NCBI GenBank assembly: GCA_032191485.1
Contig: JAVDOI010000007.1
Location: forward strand, 8,988,642-9,052,641
Origin: Leptoclinus maculatus
Taxonomy: Eukaryota > Chordata > Actinopteri > Perciformes > Stichaeidae
Direction: 5' to 3'
DNA: 64,000 nt
How positions within the stretch are numbered: position 1 is the stretch's first letter; each line of letters opens with the position of its first letter. Below, piece by piece: positions 25,011 to 37,859 of this stretch. Made by a program: the position numbers and the translations under genes. The notes under the pieces are model-generated. The model had not been told where the DNA came from, searched no databases, and saw only the letters and a program-made list of their open reading frames with translations.

Positions 25011-25324
25011 ACTTGAGGGAACTTTTGACTGCTGCAGCTCAACAGAACAGGCGTCGGCCGGACCGCCGACTCAGAAACGGGCTCGATGTCGGCTGGGACC
25101 CCCGATGCAGGAACTGGGTGTGGCTGGGCGTTGATTGTGGAGCTGGGTAGCTGAGGCTTGGTGGCTCTGGGCAGCCTGGGGGGGGGGGATCAACGTTTCT
25201 GAGACCCACGCTTCCTTTTATGGTACTCTGACCCCTAAATATCTTGGAGAAATAGCCCCAGAGTCCCCAAGAACGAGGACCTCCCAGGGCCAGTCAGGCT
25301 CCCAGGAACGGGTTTAGGGCTGTA

Positions 25325-25605
25325 CGTCTTAAAAAGTCATAGTAGTGTATGGAATAAACAGCGTCTTACAAAAATCATAGCATAATATGCCATATAAGTC
25401 GTTATGACACTAAACTATGTTTTTTTTAAGTCATTAAAAAAAGTTGTAATAAGGTATGCCATTAAAAAAGTCAATGTGTTGCATCTTTGTGTAAACATTG
25501 TAGTACAGCATGCCATACAAATGTTAAAGGATCATCCTATATGTCATAAACACAGTATAGTATACCATAAAGATGTCACAATTAGTATAAAATGTCATAT
25601 AGATT
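25325..25605. repeat. Degenerate minisatellite of ATGCCATA/GTCATA type
   Basis: The motifs GTCATAGTAGTGTATGG, ATAATATGCCATATAAGTCG, GGTATGCCATTAAAAAAGTC, GCATGCCATACAAATG, GTATACCATAAAGATGTCA and AAATGTCATATAG recur at roughly 40-60 base spacing. An old tandem repeat with diverged units explains them best. It lies between the convergent sirtuin and ric8b genes. Confidence 0.6.
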
Positions 25606-25719
25606 TACCGCCCCACAGCTGATCCCTTCACCAACCAGTCAAGTTGCAGATTGCCTCCATGTCTGTCCAGAATGTCATTCCTTCATTTTATCCTATTATA
25701 CATTCGTGTGAAATTGTTA

Positions 25720-25905
25720 TAATTCAAAATGTTTGAGGTCACTGTGACCGGAGATATTGTGTTCACAAGAATAGGACTTTGATGTTTTACCTTTGACCAC
25801 TGAAGTCTAATCAGTTCATCGTTCTGTCCAAACAGACATTTGTGCCAAATCTGAAGAAATTCAATCCAGACGTTTGTGTTTTTGTGGCTGTCGCTAAAGG
25901 CATAA
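25720..25905. repeat. Teleost interspersed repeat ('GAGGTCACTGTGACC' type)
   Basis: Contains GAGGTCACTGTGACC, GTGTTCACAAGAATAGGAC, TTTGACCACTGAAGTCTAAT, CAGTTCATC and TTGTGCCAAATCTGAAGAAA. These match, from memory, a very abundant fish repeat, with parts in an altered order that suggests rearrangement or nested copies. Confidence 0.65.
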
Positions 25906-28454
25906 AAACATTTGATTAGTTGCATGAAATCATAAAATACAAGAAGGTGCGTCAAGAAGTCTTTTGTGCTTGTGTTTTAATTATTCCTGTTATTCTACTT
26001 AACTGTGTATTACCTGTCTGAGGAGGCAGAAAGTGTGCTCATGATCGTTCACTATTAAACCAATGAAGTGTCACAGATTCTTGTAATAATGACATCTTCT
26101 CTGGTAAAAGCTAGATTTATTTTCTCTGGATTGTAATCAGCAATTTGTTATAATACAACAAACCGTTGTGAAGTTGTAACAAACATGCAGCTTTTTTCAG
26201 AAACTGGCAGCTTTTACATTAAATTAAACCAACACAAAGAAATATGAATCAGTTCACACAGACAGCGGGTCTGTAGAATATTAATACAGTTCATACCAGT
26301 GGATTTGTATAAAATTAGCACACAAAGAAATGTAATCTAGAAAAGAACCCGTCACTGAGGACTGATTTAACAGCATGCAGATTTGGCAAAAGTAAAACGG
26401 ATTAGAAAACAATCTTTGCCGAGAGTCCACAACAGGCAGAAACAATCTGTTCACGATCACACCCCACAAATGCTGAATCTCTATTTATAGCCATATTAAA
26501 TGAAAAACCACCGCCCAGTGACAACAGTAAACCAACAAGCCCTGAATTCAGAAGGTTTCCGACTAACTGATAATTACACAACCAAACAACCTGCCCCGTT
26601 TCCATTCCATCTTCAAACAAATCTCAAAAAAAGAGAACATTCCATTGACTAGTTTGGAGCAAATAAACTGGGCTACAACGTAGTTTGGTCAGAAGTTGGC
26701 TCCATTAGGCTCCCCGGGGCTGTAAATGTGCCAGTAAACAGAGCAGGAGACTTTTGCGAACCGATAACCAAACGAGTCTCCTTCGCCATCGAACCCTACA
26801 GTGAACAATGTAGAACGAGACACAGGAATCGGTTTCAATTGGGCACGTTTTAATTGTTCTTTCATGTCAGCTACTATTGCCATGTTTTATGATGTCCATA
26901 TATAAAGAGCAGCATTAACACGTTATGGGAATATCATGTGAATTAAAAGTTAACTGTCAAAAATGATTCAGCAATAGTTTTTCTATGAACCGTTTATCAC
27001 ATTAACTCTTTTCCAACAAAAAGGTAGAAACAACCTCATGCAAGTGTAAAACTTGACACTTTTGTGTTTCCCATCAGCTCCTCTAACGTGATAATTCAAA
27101 CTGCTCGTAGAAATATGTGACTGGAAACGATACCGTGAGCTGCAAGTTAAATCTGTCCACAGGGACTCTGATCTCTAAATATACGGTACATCAATCCTTT
27201 GGTCCACACGGGACACCGGCCCCATGATTTAAAAACAATTACTACGCTCGCTGTCAACAGGTTTCAATGATTTCATGTTTAAATGTGTGTGTGTGTGTGT
27301 GTGTGTAGTGGGCACTTCAATCATCTAGAAATACAGTGTGGACAAAATCATCATGTAGCAGAAAAAAACAAGTGAAACGTAAAAAAAAGAAAAAGAAAAC
27401 CTAAAGCATAAGTGAAGGAATGACTTTCAGACCTATAGTGACACTTAACAACCCATTACAACAGTGCTTTCAGTGAGATGCATACGATCCAGCAAAGAAT
27501 TATATTATTACCTCTATTTTAATTTCCAACTTAAGGGAGCGGAAAGGTGCAACAGCAGCCACGGAGGCCTCCTGTGCATCAAGTCCACTTTGGAGAACGT
27601 CTTCCTGCTCTAACGTTCACTGGGACATGATGAGCTGTGTCCCAGTTCAGAGCCGGATCACCAGAAGTCACATTTCTAGACTCAATACGTCATAACGAGG
27701 CCGACATAGATTATACATTGCTTAAACTAGACCCGACTTAAACTTGCGGATACATTTATCATCGACCTCAAACACTACTTGCCAGCATTTCGTACACTAA
27801 AGCTTTTAAATGTTAACTCGGGAATCACAAACCTTGTCACAGTTGCCGGTATTCATCCTGAATTCCAGCATTAACTTGGGTTTTCTGTAACAGTAGTCTA
27901 AGGTTGTCCCCGACTCAGAGTTTATACTGTCAAATTAAATCTTCAGTCGGCTGATTGTAGAACCATGTCTTTGTTTTGTTGCTCATTGATCCCACTCTGT
28001 TTAAACTGTATGTATCTGTAGAAATATAGTGTGGCTGTGTGTGGAACTGACGAGGAGCGGAGATCAACAGACGGGGGAGACAGGGATTCTCATCCTGCTT
28101 GCTTTTTGTGGTTGAAAACAGAATATTTTCAGTTTTAATTTATTTTTCCTCCATTGTTGACGATCCACAGACAGAAGTGAAAAGACAGGGAAGTGAAGGG
28201 ACAGTCAACGCACGCCGCAAACAGCTGTTTCTACGCACCTCATCCGGCTGAGTTTAGAGACTCGTTGCTAGTTAATATAGTGCTATGTTCTGTTATTTAT
28301 AAAAGATCCTCTGATTCATTACCACATTTTCCTGTCACTACGATAAGGCTCCTTAGATTGAATCGTCGACTATTCGGGGTCACCCCTCGAGTGGTGTCGA
28401 CTGTAGATCCACACGTTGTACCGATATCTGCATGTTTAAGTTAACAGAGTATAA
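25906..28454. other. Intergenic sequence and possible extended 3' UTR of ric8b
   Basis: No supported coding exon. There is a short (GT)n at about 27285-27306. A minus-strand AATAAA near 28138 could serve a longer ric8b transcript. Confidence 0.45.
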
Positions 28455-28487
28455 TTTATTGGGAGGTATCGGTACAGCGTGTGGATC
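28406..28487. repeat. Inverted repeat, 23-bp arms
   Basis: Arms are 28406-28428 (starts GATCCACACG) and 28465-28487 (ends CGTGTGGATC) around a 36-base spacer. All 23 positions pair in a plus-strand RNA if two G-U wobbles are allowed; in a minus-strand RNA the same two positions are A-C mismatches. It falls in the ric8b 3' UTR region. Confidence 0.9.
28455..28460 (-). terminator. ric8b: Likely polyadenylation signal of ric8b
   Basis: AATAAA on the minus strand 216 bases after the ric8b stop. It sits in the loop of the inverted repeat 28406-28487. Confidence 0.5.
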
Positions 28488-28675
28488 TTTTGACTGACTT
28501 CTGCTCAGTAACGGTAGACTGGTTCAGCCAGATGTTATCGACCTCTTGCTGAACCACCGTCACGTGCACCTTCCTTCAAAAAAGGTCCAGACCTTGAAAT
28601 AGGACACAGCTCCAGATGTTTTGGGGCCAAGTAGTGGGCTTTGCCTGGGAAAATGTGGTCTACATGTGAACTGCA

Positions 28676-31600
28676 CTAGTCAGAGTCTGATCCTGAGTCC
28701 TCGGGTGGATCACAGAGAGTTTCTTCAAGAGGTGCTAACGTCCCGTCAGGCCTGACCCCCATTGGCCGGATCACGTTCTGCCTGTGGACACAAGAAGAAG
28801 AAAAACGTCAGGTTTCCCCCTGCTGGATAGAAAAAGGTTAGATAGGAAGGTAAAACCTATCAATGCTATTTCCAAAGTAAACAAAACCCAACTTTGTTCC
28901 CGACTCTTTGTATCAATGGACAGTATTAAGGGGGCTTTTACTTTTACATCTTTACTCTCTTACACCGAGAACTCAAGGGCCCCCCCCCCCCCCCCCCCAT
29001 TCCCCTTCAAGGACACTTGCCCCCATCTGGCCATCCTCTCTCCCTCGCTGCCCCCCCCCCCCCCCCCCCTCCTCCTCCTCCTTCTGGCAGATTAATTACA
29101 GGATCAGCACTCAAACTAATCTCCTCAAAGCCGCGGCTGCCCCTTCATCCTAATCCAATTATACCTGTTCTGTGTGTCACCACTTCCTCTAAGATGATTT
29201 ATCAGAGAATTATCTACCACAGATATAAAAAAAAAAAGGACCCATTTGTAAAGAGTTCAAATTTAAATGGCCAAGTAATTCCCACTGATTCCTCCAATTA
29301 AACGTTACTTATCCTTAGAAAACTGCAGGTTAAGTTCTACATTCTGGAGGAGACCCGTGGTGGGGTTCAATCTGAAACTATTCCAGCATTTTAGAAGAAA
29401 AACAATATTTTCAGTGATAAAACCTGCAGAGAGGCCCCAACCAGTCCACAGCCTTATATCACTGCTTAGAGTCAGCAGGTAAAATGAAGACTAACAAGAC
29501 AACACAAACAAAAACATCTTACATTATTTCTCCCAATTAGCGCACACATATTCCCTCCTGTCCCGCTCAGCGGTGACAGAGGACTGGCAGGTGTGAGCGG
29601 GGGGGTGGGTTGGGGTGCAGAATATGTGCTAATTGGAGGACCAGTTAAGCAGTTAGGGGAGCACATTCTTACAGGGCTCTGACTGATCTCCTTAGAGCCT
29701 GTACTGAGGAAGCACCTCTCCGTCGTCATCATCAGGAAGAGAAGAAAGAAGTTGCAGCCTCAGAAAGGAATCTTCCTCTTCATGGGCACACGTGCCTCAT
29801 TACAGCTCAACCCTCTATTTGCCTTAACAATAACGAGGTCAGCTTACTTATGTCTGTTCGCCCCTGTCTCTTCCTCTTCGTCCACGTTCCACCCAAATTG
29901 CTTTGTTGTTAGTTGTGCCTCTGTCTCAGCCCCACTCCCTGTCTGGCCAACGACTGGCTCCTCAGAATGACAACAATAAAGTCAGGACACGTGTCATCAA
30001 AAAGCTGAATGTGGCAGATAAAGGAACCGGGACCGTCAAGCCGACTTTGTGTCCCAATTAGGCGATAATTAACGGCGCTGTGGTAATGATGCTGCAGTGG
30101 CGTGCCGGCAGCTTCCATTTACTCTGGCTGAATGCTACGGCGTGCAGGAAGTCCAGGCCTAATTGAAGCCGCAGCTAACGGCAAGAGATTCTTCCTTTGA
30201 TGAATCGGTTGGCAGGGAGCATGCTCACTGTTACCTTTGTAAAGGCATTGTGCTCGACTAACGTGAGCCTCTGCTCACTAAGAAAAGGTCAACACAAATA
30301 CAGCCGGGACAATGAATAATATGAATAATTTGAGCGGGGGGGGGGAGTTGTTCAAACTGAATGATCTTAGTCGAGCCTTTGACAAATAATGGATTGTGCT
30401 TCTTGTGCAAAGACTTCTGTGGTGTCTTAAGTTGTAAACACATTGTTGTTGTTTAGATTGTTAACAACAAAGAAGATTTTCAGATGTATATTGATTTCTA
30501 TTCATTGATTCTGTTGATCAGATTTGATTGAATTTTCCGTTATACGGACACCAAACTGTGCTAAATAGAGCATCAAAGCTCACAAACCGGTCAACAGATG
30601 GAAATGAAATGAGTTTTTTTGCGTGGCTCTAGATAGTGCAGAACTATTATTTATTGACAAAACTAAACTCTTCCACCATCTTTTGTCATGAGCTACAGCT
30701 CACACTCTGTGTATTTTATTATTATTATAAAATTAGGACTAGGATACTGGTGGGGCCTAACATTTTCTGAACACGGGACGTCCTTCTGACCAAAGGGTTT
30801 AAGATGCCGACCACGTCATCAAAACATCCCCGATTCGAGTCAGAGCCGGGAACTTTGTTGCATTTTCTGCCTCCTTTTATTCTCCTCATTTCCTGTCAAC
30901 TCTCTACGGTCTATTTTCCCCCCAAAAAAACAAAAGTGCAACTTTTTTAAACATTTACAGTATTATTACTGAAATAAATGCTGCAGTCCCTAAACAGTTA
31001 CTTGCTCTCTGCGTCTGCTCTAGTTGGTGTATGTACCTTGACAACTTGTCAAACATATTGACAAGTTTCTGGGCTTCGTACTCCTTCTGCTCTTCGGTCA
31101 TCTCTTCGATGGGGTTCGGCATCGGCTCCTCCACATGACCGGTGATCGGGTTGATGCTGGAACAAGCAGATGTGCAAGATTAAAAAAGGTGCAAGAGATC
31201 CGAGATTGGGAGCATTTTGATTGCCTCTCGACGGCTCTCGACATGCATCCGTGGGCAAACCAGTGGGGCGGGCTCACATGTACTAACATGTACTAAATGC
31301 TTTATTCTAAGACCTGTGCAGAGCACTCACAATGGCTTAGCAGATTTGTATTCCTCTGTGTCGGAGTCTTCGTCTTCAGAGTACTGAGTCTCTCCTCTCC
31401 CTCCGGCGAGAAGTCCTCGAGCCACCAGGAGTCCTGCTGCGTTTCCGTACCCCGTGTACTTCAACAGGTTGTCCACTACAAGACACCACAAAGACCAAAG
31501 GTTGTGCAGTTACATATAAATGTCCACGTGTGATCACGAGCCGAGCTGCTGTTAATAGTTATGCAGCAATCGTGCATCCGGCAGTTCACTCCTTCATCCT

Positions 31601-34600
31601 TTGCACCCAACTGGAGACGTCATTCCTGCTCTCTCATTCTCATACTCTTTCTCATGCGATTGTGCTGAACCCCGTGTTCCTCCCACGACCCCGACCACTG
31701 CTCACCGCTTTCTTTGCAGAGGACAAAGAGAAACTCTGCAGCCGTCTGCTTCACACCCATGTCAACATGTGTCATGAGGCGAACCAGCTTGTTTCTGGTG
31801 GCGGTGCCGATCTCTGGCCTGATCTTTACATCTTTCAGTGGGGGAAGAACCTGAAGGTGCAGACATTATGAAAAGTTCAGATTATTGTTTTTCTGTCACT
31901 TTAACCAACCTCGGAAACATAGTAACTGGCTAATGAACACACACACATATTATTAAATATCTATAGGTTCATTCAAATCTTTTCCTCAAACACTTCAGGA
32001 GTGCAGATGCTGGCCTTCCACATTAAAAGAGCAACTCAATGAGAAGTGTCTCGTACTTTATTGTAATGATCTCTTTTGAATCGGTCTGCAGCTACTGTAC
32101 CTGAGCTTTGATATATCTGCGGATCTCCCTGTGGTGTCTGGACCCTTCAGTCAAAAGGCTGAGCACCGGAGTCAAACCCTCTTTGTAGTTGGAGCCCTGC
32201 TTGGAGTGACACAAACCACAAACACTTCACAAGCTGTGGAAAGGTTTTAATCAGTGGAGCACATGTGGGTGATATACAGAATAATGAGGTAAAGACAAGA
32301 TGAGTGGATGAAAACGTGAATGAGGTGCAGTAAAGCGCTGTGTCATGTTGTGAACGGGCCCTGCACTGGTTCGGAGTGTGTTTTAGTTCTGCTAGGCCCG
32401 TAGTGTCAATTTGCAACAAGTACATTTACTCCACTAGTATCATTTACACTATACTGTAAAATAAATAAATATTATTGAATGTTATTTTCAGTGTGTACAC
32501 AGCCAGCTCTCTTTATGGATTTACTGCAGAGGATGAACTTTACCTTGTCCATCCTTTTCTCCATGAAGTCTATTAACATCTGGACTGCATCCATATTTTT
32601 CCCACCATATATCTCTAGTCCGCCCTGGACAGGCACGTCGATTAACACATCCAGGCAGGACACAGGCAGGTTATTCAGCAGGTTGATGGCATGGCTGGAA
32701 ATACAGTTAAAAACAATCTCTTAATGACGTATATTACAAATATTTGATATTTAACAGTCAATCAGCAGTTTCTGAGATGAGATTGCCAAAGGATCTGTTG
32801 GGTTAAAGAGGTCAAAGAGTTTATAAGTGAAGATGATGATTAAAAACATTTCACCTGAGACCAGTTGTTGCAAAGTCAATAACCACTATGGCAAAGGACC
32901 AAATCACATCTTGTTCTTAATCTACATGTTGGAACAGCTGATGGGGAGCTGCTAGATGACCTCTGGCTCACACGAGGTAAAAGCGGTTTTCAAGAGAAGA
33001 TTGATTTAATTTGACTTCCATCTGTGGCGCACTGTTAAATCTAAACACATCTATGTTGTCAGGAGATCAACGTACAGGAAATAAAGTTGTATAATTGTGT
33101 TCACTACTACCACAACCCCCAGCTGTGTTTAGTAACTGGAAGTTCCTACCTTCATAAACTGCTGAGGAATTCTTTAAGGCTGAGTTTTGAGTTTAATATA
33201 CTGCTTACGGAGTAAAAAGCTTTCTTTGGTGATTACTGGTGGTGATAATATTACAGCTCTTCCAATGCACACAACTCATGATTGTGAGGAATAATTGTGT
33301 AGCTCCGCCTTAAGAGAAGATCTCAGTAACCTGAAACGTCTTCTTACTTGCGTGATGGATGCAGACCGATTTTAAAGTTGGCTGCACCTCATGATACTTT
33401 TTATTGATTAATATAACTAATATTTTTTTAATTATTGGATTAATCTAACAACTAATTCATACATTATTTTTTTATATTCTGAAGTAATGAAACAATTAAT
33501 TTACCCAAAATAAACATCAAAAACTGGTCTGATCAATATTTCCATATTGTATTTAATGATCTATTTTATTCATTAACGAGGTAATAGGCCCTATTTGTCC
33601 AAAGACACAGCGGTGCATAAAGTACTGTTAACATGGGGCGATAAAGAAACAGTTAGAATATCAAGTTTAAAAGACTTCTACTAACAGAAACACGCTCCGA
33701 GTGTTTATAATCCTAACGCATCAATCACAGATGAAATGGCCTTAGACCTATATTTAAACACCTCAAACCTGCCGTGATGTGGTTTTGCTGTTTTCTCTAA
33801 AAAAAATACAACTTCATCCATTCACACTCCCTTACTCCACTTAAACCGGTATTCACATTCAAACAAATAACAATAGATAGGTTAGTCAATAGGCCAAACA
33901 CCCACGACTTGACAGGTCAAGAGAAACATCAGTCTCTTTTACAGGCCACTGTTTAAATTTCAGTCTCTGGATTCTTGGCATTCCTGCATTAAATTAGCAG
34001 GAGAAGAAGACACTGCCGCAGTACTACGACAGCTAAGAGCATCTAGAAGATGAAACACCCAGCAAGGCCTCCAAAGAAACACGTCTGTTGTTCCCACGAA
34101 CACCCCAGCCTGCTATCGGGCCGTGTGCCACCAGTCTTCATTCACAGGGGCAGCTCTCTCTCTCACTCACTTTGCTTACATGCAAATCACAGCAGGTGAC
34201 AGCAGAACATGGACACAAGTTGGTGGAAAGCACTTTGTTTCACAGGTTGCAAAGTGCAGAGCGCCTTGATCCAATGTTCACGGTGCAGCGTACTACAAGA
34301 GATAAATATATTCAGAGTGAAGGGCAGACTTCTCACCTGTGTGCTTCCTCTGTCTTCTCCTCGGTCTCAGTCTTCAGCATCAACGAGTGACGCAAGATGG
34401 CAGCGATGAGTCGGAAATGGTGGTCATCCTCCTATTAGTTCAAGGATGTACAAAAAAAAGTGAATTCCAATGCAGACCGTTCAGAGGTAAAAGGAAAACA
34501 ATGAGACAGAAAAATAAAATAAAACTCAAGCTACAAGGACAGGGACCTGGAAGCAGAGGTCGAACTGCAAAATGAGCTGCTTTAAGATTCAGGGAGGCGT

Positions 34601-37600
34601 CACTACCAGTGTGCGAAATACTTGATTGACACCAGACACCCCATGATAGCCTAACAATACATTTTGGGGGGGGGGGGGGGGGGGTTCTGGAATAATCTTT
34701 AAACAATTATTTTTCATATGCAAGATTGTCACAAAAAAATTTCTTTTAAAAGCTTATTTTTCTCAACAGTATCTATAATTCAAACTGCTAAATATGTATT
34801 CATATTGTTGTGTTTCATCACCCGTTTGTTCCTCGTGAGGCCTTTTTATATATCGGTGACGGTGTTACAAATGTTGTGTGGTTTAGAAAACCTCCCGTTA
34901 CTCTGTGCAACCTGAAAGCAGCGGGGGTGTTTCTGCTTGGACATCATGGTTACACTTGGTTACAAATAGCGACTCGGTATGCATCAAGTGTATGAATTGT
35001 GTCAAAGAGAAAGCAAAGTTCATTACTTGTGTACCATACATTTGTAAAGTAAGAGATCTAGCCGGCATAGTGTGTGCATGGTGTGTGTATAGCCCAGTTG
35101 ATTGCCTTGGCTCACACCCATGAATCCTGTGGGTCTATATCAGCGTAACACTGGAGCACACTGGAGCGCACCCCCCCTCCCCGCCACACACAGGGGACTT
35201 CGCACACTGGTCACATCCAGTCTGAGCAAAAAGAGGAGAGCTAAGAGATGGAGTGAGATCAAAGCTTTAAGTCTACATTCAAAAAAACAGAGGAGGGAAG
35301 AGGAAGTTTGGATTTCTACAGAGTCAAAGAGGAGAGCAGGGTCTAACTTGAGAACTACGAACTGAATTTGGTGTCATTAAGACTTACACTGTGTCAGATG
35401 TAGCCCTTGCAGTCACGTGTCCGCTTCAGTCAAAATTGCATGAAATGTTTGACAGTCATTTTCAGAAATCAGCCTTAGATACAAACTATTGCACGAGAAC
35501 TTCATCATGAATGACATCAATCACAACCACATGTAATACTTGACACATGGTCCAAAAGCTTATGTACCAAATATCTTCCCATTTCATTCACAGGACAAGA
35601 TCATACCGTTGTTTTTGTGTGTAGCCTATGAAAGAGAGACATTTTGTCACAGCAGGAAAAGCAGAGGTGTGAATAATAAAATAATTGATTGCTCAGCGCT
35701 GATAGACACACACACTACGGGTAAAAAGTATTTCTTCCTTAGGTAGGTTCCTGAGAGTTGTGATCTAGAAGAAGTAAGTGGCAGCAATGCTATGTGCTGT
35801 TTGCATTCTCTAAATGCTAAGGTACATGGACCAACCTTTACAAAAGGAAAGGAGATAATGCCGCCCTTGCAGCAGCAATATTTAAAGCAATGCGGCAATT
35901 TAGCCCTCAAAACATTCGCCGTTGCTCTGTAATTGTACACTATGGATAAATAAAAATTAAACATCCTTCTTAAGATGTGTAATTCTGTTTTAAACAGGAA
36001 TCCTTTCTTGAGTTTGTCACTGTAGCCTACTCATCATCTGTGTGTTATACTTAAAGTTGCTAGAAAACCCCCAAAAAGAAAACATTTGTCGGCCATTGTG
36101 TTATTGCAGTTGGATTAGCACCACAGTTGTGGATTTCCTAAATCCTTATGAATTCTCCTTCACATCTTCCTCGACCTCATGGCGTTTTCCCATCAAGGAT
36201 AAGTGGTTAGGACATTTTTAGTTGTCTTGCGCTGGCCCTTTAAATGCCACACTGGTCACAGCTCATCACAAGTTGCATTTGTGTTACTGACAGTGTAAGT
36301 TGACAACATGTATTTTATGTCACATTTACACTGAAATGGTTACATATAGTCATCATTTGGCTGTTGTGGGACAGTCGGATCGGTAATTGACTGAGCCAGA
36401 AACATTTAGGTCTCTGCTAATGCATACTTGCAAGAGAACGAGAAAGCAAACCCAAATGACTCCTTTGCAACAGAACCTTAACACACTCACCTCCCCACCA
36501 GTGTCAGACAGTGTGAGGTTGAACAAGGCTTTGAGCGCCTCCATTGCTCTCTCGTTGTCCGCTGCCGGCATGGGCAGAGCCTGTGGATCTGGACGGGCAG
36601 CTTCATAGGGACCAACCCAGCTCACATCCAGGGTGTGCTCCAGGACCTCCGTCAGTAGTCTCACAGCATGCCATTCTCTCCTCAGAACCCCTCTCACATC
36701 AGGTCTCAGTGCAGACACCAGGAAGAGAAGGCGCAGTGTGAAGAGGCCCACCTCATGGTGCCATGTACGGGCTGTACGCAGGGTGGCACAAAGGCCATGA
36801 ACCAGCTGCACGTCTACACTAACCTGCTGAGCAGCAGGACTATTGTACACCACATTGCATAGGCACTTCAAGGCCTCCACCACCACCACCCTCTCCTCCT
36901 CCTCTGACTGGGTGTCTTCCTGAGAGATGTTCTGGTTGTCATCGCCTTCCTCTCCAGCATTCAGCCTCGCCATTCCTCCCAGGATCAGCATGCCCTCCCT
37001 GGTGGCTACAGGGGCGAGGACACGCTTGTCTCTGGAGAGGATGCGGAGTGTCTCCAGACATGTCTTCTGACAGCTAGGCTTCACCCGCCTCCCAAGAACC
37101 GACAACACACTCTGGCACAGCTTCTGAAATATAGATATTATGGATAATAACTTAAGTGGGTTACCTTGATCATATAATAACCAACTGCTCAGATAACTAG
37201 TACTCACACTGCGCAGGGATTCTTCCTTTTGGTCAAAACTGAAGGTGTGACTGTTCTGAAACAGATAAGATGCTCATTGTGGACACCAAACAACCTGACA
37301 TGTCACAGTCATTATTATAAATAAACCCCAGCCTCTTTGAAAAGGATTTAGGTTTCCAAATACCTCCAACAGAGAGCTAAAGTATGCTAATATTGCTCTC
37401 TAACTCTACGTGCAGTAACGTGATTAGTTAGGGAGCATTAGCATTATCAGCACTAGGACGTTGGCGTTATAAACAACGTATCAAGGCTTTGATTGTCTCA
37501 ATCATAGGTTTATGTTTAACGATGCAACATTAGAGACAATATGAGCGTGCCACCACTTAGCTTAGTAACTGGTAAGATGTTTAGCTAATTCAAAGCTAGT

Positions 37601-37759
37601 TGTTTAGCTAGCTAGCTAACGTTAGCACCGCAGTTTGTTATGGTTGACATAAAAACGAGCAGAGCCGCGATTTACCTCTCGAATATACTGCCGCAGGAAG
37701 TTCTCGATTTCCTCTTCGTCGGCAGTTTCAAGCTGTGACAAGATAGTATTCAGATCCAT
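28676..37759 (-). CDS. ric8b: RIC8B (synembryn-B), G-alpha chaperone and guanine nucleotide exchange factor
   Basis: Cytosolic armadillo-like protein that folds and activates G-alpha subunits, mainly of the Gs/olf class. Coding exons: 37676-37759, 37208-37255, 36491-37123, 34337-34431, 32544-32694, 32101-32196, 31706-31850, 31331-31475, 31037-31156 and 28676-28781; phases agree, 540 residues. Family landmarks: CLETLRILSRDKRVLAPV, VEALKCLCNVVYNS, LRLLFLVSALRPDV, AMEALKALFNLT, HAINLLNNLPVSCLDVLI, MDAVQMLIDFMEKRMDK, RNKLVRLMTHVDMGVKQTAA, KYTGYGNAAGLL, INPITGHVEEPMPNPIEEMT and RPMGVRPDGTLAPLEE. These are closer to RIC8B than to RIC8A. The acidic YSEDEDSDTEEY stretch matches the CK2-phosphorylated region known in RIC8A. 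The tail ends EDSGSDSD. Intron 9 (28782-31036) holds poly-C tracts and a large inverted repeat. Convergent with the sirtuin gene. Confidence 0.96.
28980..29069. repeat. Two long poly-C tracts in ric8b intron 9
   Basis: About 20 C residues at roughly 28980-28999 and again at about 29050-29069, followed by CTCCTCCTCC. Such tracts are prone to sequencing and assembly length errors. Confidence 0.9.
29533..29636. repeat. Inverted repeat with long imperfect stem in ric8b intron 9
   Basis: The outer arms CCAATTAGC(GCAC)ACATATTC and GAATATGTGCTAATTGG pair over 17 bases with a four-base bulge. The inner arms CCCGCTCA (29562-29569) and TGAGCGGG (29594-29601) also pair. Together they make a nested hairpin of about 104 bases. 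Confidence 0.85.
33360..33570. repeat. Degenerate copy of the GATTAAT-rich repeat family
   Basis: GGCTGCACCTCATGATACTTT, TTATTGATTAATATAAC, ATTATTGGATTAATCTAACAAC resemble the opening part of the repeat at 12702-13235. Lies in ric8b intron 4. Confidence 0.45.
34664..34684. repeat. Poly-G tract
   Basis: About 20 consecutive G residues in ric8b intron 3. Confidence 0.9.
37615..37626. promoter_or_regulatory. GCTAACGTTAGC palindrome near the ric8b promoter
   Basis: A perfect 12-base palindrome about 130 bases downstream of the ric8b start codon in intron 1, inside a longer CTAGCTAGCTAG run. Related forms occur in tmem263 intron 1 (TAACGTTA near 14612, AGCTAACGT near 14676) and near its first exon (15136). 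Confidence 0.5.
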
Positions 37760-37859
37760 GATGGATATCGGAGGATAGAGTAGTTAGCTTGGTTTGGACG
37801 TGGCCAATGGGTGCGATGCAGCTATCTAGCTAGCTGGCAGGCTAGCTCCTAATGAGAGT

